In this document: positions 30,817 through 34,285 of the stretch, in pieces
Numbering within the stretch: the first letter of the stretch is position 1
How the letters are laid out: every line of letters begins with the position of its first letter
NCBI GenBank assembly: GCA_947631575.1
Contig: CANRLW010000013.1
Location: 1 to 34,285 of the forward strand
Reading direction: 5' to 3'
Source: an uncultured Clostridia bacterium
GTDB taxonomy: Bacteria; Bacillota; Clostridia; Oscillospirales; Ruminococcaceae
DNA length: 34,285 nucleotides
The notes under the pieces: generated by a model
What the model was told of the DNA's origin: nothing
The model's input: only the letters and a program-made list of their open reading frames with translations
Databases searched by the model: none
Program-made: the position numbers and the translations under genes

Positions 30817-32114
30817 GTGTCTTTAAAGCCTCCTCCTTGAGATGAATTTACAACGAATGAATTTTCGGTGCGTGAAAATCTTGTAAGACCGCTGCACCAT
30901 ACCTTTGTTTTTTCGCCCGAAAGCACAAACGCTCTTAAATCAGCCTTGTGCATTGTGGTGTTTCCCAGCTCGTCGGTTATGGGCAGGTCTATGAAATCAA
31001 TGACCTCCTGCGCGATAAAGCGACGGGATTGCTCGGTGATGAGCTTTCTCCAGTCCGCGAGCTGCTCTTTCGTCATGTCCGACCCGAACACAACTCCATA
31101 TCCTCCCGCCTCGGAAACATCTTTTATAACCAGCTTTTCGAGATTGTCAAGGACATACTTTCTGTCATCTTCATAGAACGGCAAATAGGTCGGCGCGTTT
31201 TTGAGAATTGCCTTTTCGCCGAGATAGTATTCTATCATCTTCGGCACGAAATAGTAAATTCCCTTGTCGTCGGCAGCGCCGTTTCCCGGAGCGTTTATAA
31301 GCGCAACATTTCCCGCCCTGTATGCGCCCATGATATGCGGTATGCCTATAAGCGATTCAGGCAGGAATGTCATAGGGTCCAGATATTCGTCCGAAATTCT
31401 GCGGTAGACAGTCCCGACGCGCGTTTTTCCGTTCTGATAATCTTTAAGGTACAGAACATTGTCCTCAACAAACAGGTCGCTGTTCTGAACAAGAACCGCG
31501 CCTGTTTTCTCTGCGAAATATGAATGCTCAAAATATGCGGCGTTGTATCTGCCCGGTGTCAGTATAACGTTTATTCCGCCGCAGTTTACATAGTTCATGG
31601 TTTCTCTGAGCAGGGCGATGTAGTTGCGATTGTCGCGTACCTTAGCCTCGCGGAAGACATCGGGACTTGTCATTCTGCAAAGTTCTCTTGCAATAAGCGG
31701 ATAGGACGCGCCCGACGGTATTCGCAGGTTATCCTCAAGGATATACCAAGTTCCGTCCTTTGCCTGAACAAGGTCAATGCCCGAAATGTGGCTGTAAATG
31801 CCTTTTGGCGGCAATACCCCGTCGCACTGTTGTAAAAATCCCGTTGAACTGTAAACGAAATCCTCGGGAACAACGCCGTCCGAAATTATCTTCTTGTCGG
31901 AATAAACGTCCCGCAGGAACATATTAAGCGCGTCAACACGTTGGATAAGCCCCTTTTCAAGCATGGCGAAATCCGCCGCCGAAATAACTCTCGGTATCGC
32001 GTCAAACGGGAAAAGCTGCTCGTGGAAATTTCCGTTTTTATAGATCCCGAACTTTACCCCGTATCTTGCGAGCAGTTCGTTTATCTCCTTTGAATTTGCA
32101 ACAGGAGTTACCAT
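30795..32114 (-). CDS. Circularly permuted ATP-grasp ligase (DUF404/DUF407 family)
   Basis: 439-aa cytosolic protein of the circularly permuted ATP-grasp family, predicted to form amide bonds using ATP. Visible segments: LIQRVDALNMFLRDVYSDKKIISDG, YILEDNLRIPSGASYPLIAREL, ILTPGRYNAAYFEHSYFAEKTGAVLVQNSDLFVEDN, TVYRRISDEYLDPMTF, INAPGNGAADDKGIYYFVPKMIEYYLGE, and the glycine-rich ATP loop KDVSEAGGYGVVFG. It is the first gene of the operon ATP-grasp, alpha-E, transglutaminase, deacylase, pseudo-deacylase; all overlap or nearly do. Homologous gene sets are predicted to make and recycle small peptides; the substrate is unknown. Confidence 0.9.
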   Translation of the reverse strand: MVTPVANSKEINELLARYGVKFGIYKNGNFHEQLFPFDAIPRVISAADFAMLEKGLIQRVDALNMFLRDVYSDKKIISDGVVPEDFVYSSTGFLQQCDGVLPPKGIYSHISGIDLVQAKDGTWYILEDNLRIPSGASYPLIARELCRMTSPDVFREAKVRDNRNYIALLRETMNYVNCGGINVILTPGRYNAAYFEHSYFAEKTGAVLVQNSDLFVEDNVLYLKDYQNGKTRVGTVYRRISDEYLDPMTFLPESLIGIPHIMGAYRAGNVALINAPGNGAADDKGIYYFVPKMIEYYLGEKAILKNAPTYLPFYEDDRKYVLDNLEKLVIKDVSEAGGYGVVFGSDMTKEQLADWRKLITEQSRRFIAQEVIDFIDLPITDELGNTTMHKADLRAFVLSGEKTKVWCSGLTRFSRTENSFVVNSSQGGGFKDTWVLSQE

Positions 32115-32169
32115 AAAAATTCATCTCTTTTCTTTGCATTAAAACAATTAAACAATAAAACAAATTAGA

Positions 32170-32197
32170 GCGCTCTGACGAAAAACCGTCAAAGCGC
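32170..32197 (-). promoter_or_regulatory. Leader hairpin of the ATP-grasp operon
   Basis: Minus-strand RNA GCGCTTTGACG and CGTCAGAGCGC pair over 11 bp with one G-U pair; the plus strand would have an A-C mismatch, so the structure is meant for the minus transcript. It lies just after the predicted start (about 32206). Confidence 0.55.
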
Positions 32198-32212
32198 CCT
32201 TGCTTTAAGTTT

Positions 32213-32241
32213 ATTATAACACTAAGATGATAATATGTCAA
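32213..32241 (-). promoter_or_regulatory. Promoter of the ATP-grasp operon
   Basis: Minus strand TTGACA (32236-32241), 17-bp spacer, TATAAT (32213-32218), a perfect consensus. Confidence 0.88.
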
Positions 32242-32366
32242 CTGCTTTTTTGACATAAATTTAAAACAAAATTGCAAATTTTAGGCTAAAACGTACAAAA
32301 TTATTGAAATACTGTGTTGTTTTTGAATTATTGAAAATAAAAAGTTGCAATTATATCCCGGCGAGT

Positions 32367-32540
32367 TCACTTCCATGGTACGATCTTTGGTCTGTGTGTT
32401 TCATCATTCGGGTCGGGCGCGTGATTATTAGCGGGCTTGTTAGTCGGCTCGGGATTTTCGCGCGGGTGTCTGTCGACGCGATCGGGCTTTTTAAACCCGT
32501 TCTCCTTTTTAATTTCATGTGATAGCGGTTTTCCTTGCAT
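32367..32540 (-). CDS. Small Pro/Asn/His-rich protein, 57 aa, unknown
   Basis: Starts at ATG 32540 behind AGGAGGTAACTACA, a strong ribosome site, and has no in-frame candidate with better context. The product is hydrophilic and probably disordered, rich in Lys, Pro, Asn, Asp and His (KKPDRVDRHPREN, NKPANNHAPDPNDE), ending in PKIVPWK. No signal peptide, no Cys. It is upstream of, and on the same strand as, the ATP-grasp operon, which could make it a substrate or partner, but nothing in the sequence proves this. No family recognised. Confidence 0.65.
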   Translation of the reverse strand: MQGKPLSHEIKKENGFKKPDRVDRHPRENPEPTNKPANNHAPDPNDETHRPKIVPWK

Positions 32541-32566
32541 TGTAGTTACCTCCTCTGAAAATCTCT

Positions 32567-32610
32567 TAAAAACAAAAACAGCAACGGAACACATAAAGCT
32601 CCGTTGCTGT
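32567..32610 (-). terminator. Hairpin with U-tract after yqfD / at the 5' end of the 57-aa gene
   Basis: Minus strand ACAGCAACGGA (32600-32610) and TCCGTTGCTGT (32578-32588) pair over 11 bp, then TTTTGTTTTT. It is a terminator for yqfCD and also sits at +1 of the promoter at 32617-32645, so it may act as an attenuator of the 57-aa gene. Confidence 0.7.
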
Positions 32611-32616
32611 GTTATC

Positions 32617-32645
32617 ATTATACCACATTCCCCTATAAAAGTCAA
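32617..32645 (-). promoter_or_regulatory. Promoter of the 57-aa gene
   Basis: Minus strand TTGACT (32640-32645), 17-bp spacer, TATAAT (32617-32622). It lies between the yqfD stop (32655) and its terminator. Confidence 0.78.
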
Positions 32646-32654
32646 GTTTTCCCG

Positions 32655-33818
32655 TCAGCTCAGATCCATTTCTATATCAACAGGTTTCGCTATATCTCCG
32701 CGAAGGGTATAATCGACCATAACTCTTATACCGTTTTCTTCGGGATAGTATCTTTCGTTTGAAGTTACTATTTCAAAATCGCTATAGAAATTCTCCTCAA
32801 AGAGCGCTATTTGTTTTTTTAGCTCTGAAACGGCGTTTTCGGGACTTCTTTTTATTTCCTTCGGAACATACTGCGTAAATATCTCCGTTCTTATTTTCAC
32901 ATTTCCGTTTAATATCAGTTTTGTTTCCTCGGAATAAAGCGAGTTTTCGGCAAACGCTCTGCCGAAGAAAAGCGGATATTCATCATCGCCGAAAATAAGG
33001 TAATTAAAGCGCTTTTGTTCGCCTTCTGCGCGCATTACGATCTCACTGTACGGAACAAAAAACTCTTTTGTTTCCGAAAATTCTCCGATAATTTCCGCGT
33101 CCGAATGTATGAACATTGTCTTATTTTCGCCGTCAAAGACTGTTCCCGAAACGAGCAAGTCGCCCTCATTCACGCCGCTCCCCACAGTAACGACCGAGCC
33201 GCCCTTTCTGACAGTCTGGGAAATGATGACCGCAGAATGTGATGCGACGATATTTCTCGGATTTGTTCCTTCGACTTCAGGAACGTCTATTCCTTTATGT
33301 ACTTCAACCTTCAGCCTGAACCCCTCGCACGAAACGTCCGCCCATGCACAACCGGGAACTTCGAGCATTATGCGCTGTTCGGCTGCGGAAAAGTTTATTT
33401 TTGAAACGCTTGTGCCTATCCCTATCCCACATTCTTCGAGAATGGGGTTTATCTCGGCAGGTACTGCCTCGCCGTCATACTGTATGTCTATGACTTTTGT
33501 TCCGAAAATTGATATTATCATGAAAAACACAAGAAGACCCACATACAGTCCCGCTCTTGTGCGGTATCTAGACAAGGTGAAATACAATCCTTTGCGCTCT
33601 TTTGCGCGTATTCTTACGCCGTTTTTCCGCGCAAGAGACGCGGTCTTGTAATAATTGAACGGCGACACTTCGCCGCTTATTTCCGCTCCCGAAACTTTGA
33701 GATTTCTAACGGGGATATCGCTTTCAAGAAGAGCCGTTACAAGATTTTCCTGAAAACCGCCTATTCCCGAAAAACCGACCGTTCCGAAAAACAAGTCGGA
33801 ACGCTTTTCTTTTTTCAT
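32655..33818 (-). CDS. yqfD: Sporulation protein YqfD
   Basis: 387-aa YqfD-family membrane protein, required for sporulation in Bacillus and controlled there by sigma-E. N-terminal cytosolic domain with the FGTVGFSGIGGFQENLVTALLESDIPV-type start, one membrane helix near residues 88-108 (GLYVGLLVFFMIISIFG), then a large extracytoplasmic domain with IDIQYDG, ILEECGIGIGTSVSKI, VPGCAWADVSCEGFRLKVEVHKG and VASHSAVI. ATG 33818 (GGGAGG 6 nt upstream) overlaps the yqfC stop as ATGA; a TTG at 33836 is the longer alternative. Confidence 0.87.
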   Translation of the reverse strand: MKKEKRSDLFFGTVGFSGIGGFQENLVTALLESDIPVRNLKVSGAEISGEVSPFNYYKTASLARKNGVRIRAKERKGLYFTLSRYRTRAGLYVGLLVFFMIISIFGTKVIDIQYDGEAVPAEINPILEECGIGIGTSVSKINFSAAEQRIMLEVPGCAWADVSCEGFRLKVEVHKGIDVPEVEGTNPRNIVASHSAVIISQTVRKGGSVVTVGSGVNEGDLLVSGTVFDGENKTMFIHSDAEIIGEFSETKEFFVPYSEIVMRAEGEQKRFNYLIFGDDEYPLFFGRAFAENSLYSEETKLILNGNVKIRTEIFTQYVPKEIKRSPENAVSELKKQIALFEENFYSDFEIVTSNERYYPEENGIRVMVDYTLRGDIAKPVDIEMDLS

Positions 33819-34099
33819 GACCTTCCTCCCGAACAATTAAGATCTACGGAGGAAATTTTCCCCGTTATTTTAACTCCCCCTACGCCGAAATTTTCGAGTA
33901 CGAGCGGCGTTCCCGAAATGCGTATATCGGTTCTGCATACGCCGAGCGTTATAAATTCCTCGTCGCAGGACAAGACCTTCCGACAGTTTTCAACGTATAT
34001 CTCCGACATATCCGAGCTTGAATTCATGCGTATAGTTATCACACATTCGCGGGTCGAAAGCTCATCGAGCGCCGCAAGTTTGTCATACAATATTCCCAT
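33815..34099 (-). CDS. yqfC: Sporulation protein YqfC
   Basis: 94-aa YqfC-family protein: ITIRMNSSSDMSEIYVENCRKVLSCDEEFITLG and LVLENFGVGGVKITGKISSVDL match the family; the length is normal. AAAGGGGTG precedes the ATG. It forms a coupled pair with yqfD, as in Bacillus and Clostridia, and is the best evidence that the host belongs to a sporulating lineage. No clear sigma-E promoter was recognised upstream; a palindromic ATATGCATAT is present near 34132-34141. Confidence 0.87.
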   Translation of the reverse strand: MGILYDKLAALDELSTRECVITIRMNSSSDMSEIYVENCRKVLSCDEEFITLGVCRTDIRISGTPLVLENFGVGGVKITGKISSVDLNCSGGRS

Positions 34100-34229
34100 A
34101 TAAACACCCCTTTAAAATACTTGTCTATTTATATGCATATGGACAAGGAAATAGACGTTGTTGGCAGTTAATATAGACAGGGAAGGTTCTTTTCAAACGC
34201 AATTTCCCCGCTCATTCGCCCTATCCTGC

Positions 34230-34260
34230 TAGAGGTTAGAGGTTAGAGGTAAGAGGCTAG
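34230..34260 (+). repeat. Heptameric intergenic repeat, copy F
   Basis: CTAGAGG, TTAGAGG, TTAGAGG, TAAGAGG, CTAGAGT in tandem, in the last 150 bp of the window where no gene is visible. Confidence 0.75.
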
Positions 34261-34285
34261 AGTTTAAGCCGAAAGGCAGTTCGTG

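Noticed and set aside
34100-34150. Sigma-E promoter for yqfC
   Set aside because: Looked for a GTCATATT-like -35 and CATACAAT-like -10; only weak partial matches around the ATATGCATAT palindrome.

Overview
The window looks like the chromosome of an anaerobic, probably spore-forming low-to-mid-GC Firmicute of the Clostridia, most likely near Ruminococcaceae/Oscillospiraceae. The pointers are a yqfC-yqfD sporulation pair, a CotH-like lipoprotein, many lipoproteins with Ser/Thr-rich linkers, TTGACA-17-TATAAT promoters with strong AGGAGG ribosome sites, and cytoplasmic redox enzymes built on flavodoxins and 4Fe-4S clusters. Genus and species cannot be told from the sequence alone.

Left flank (1-4864): the 3' end of an unknown gene, a DUF389 membrane protein (minus strand), a CotH-family lipoprotein, and a Ser-rich repeat lipoprotein ending in a zinc-knuckle-like motif and a CHAP/NlpC-like cysteine-peptidase domain. 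A very strong promoter then drives a roughly 180-nt structured, non-coding leader that runs into tRNA-Leu(CAG) at 4865-4951.

Centre (4952-27145): 22 kb bounded on the left by the intact tRNA-Leu and on the right by a duplicated tRNA-Leu 3' fragment ending in CCA (44 nt identical, 58/62 overall). This is the signature of a tRNA-targeted genomic island, but no intact integrase is present. Two broken serine-recombinase remnants lie inside (13310-13680 and about 20200-20545). The cargo is mostly redox. A TetR repressor faces a nine-gene operon holding a lipoprotein flavodoxin, an acetyltransferase, a lipoprotein hydrolase, an SDR, a lipoprotein aldo/keto reductase (AKR), a cytosolic flavodoxin, a cytosolic AKR, a third flavodoxin, a DUF4405 haem-type membrane protein and a 2x[4Fe-4S] protein. 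A second TetR follows with two more AKRs, then a DUF362 lipoprotein, a PF03773 permease, an ECF S component and a DUF1893 protein. The last part is a complete phosphate module, pstSCAB-phoU-RR-HK, with a candidate Pho box.

Right flank (27146-34285): a hairpin-rich intergenic stretch, then a minus-strand operon of circularly permuted ATP-grasp, alpha-E, transglutaminase-like protease and two aspartoacylase/AstE-like deacylases, one of which has lost two zinc ligands. A 57-aa Pro/Asn/His-rich small protein with its own promoter and leader hairpin lies just upstream, followed by yqfD and yqfC. A heptameric intergenic repeat (T[AT]AGAGG-like) recurs at both ends and around the tRNA.

The two parts most worth a second look are the paired secreted/cytosolic flavodoxin and AKR paralogues, and the ATP-grasp/alpha-E/transglutaminase operon with its active/inactive deacylase pair and nearby small protein.
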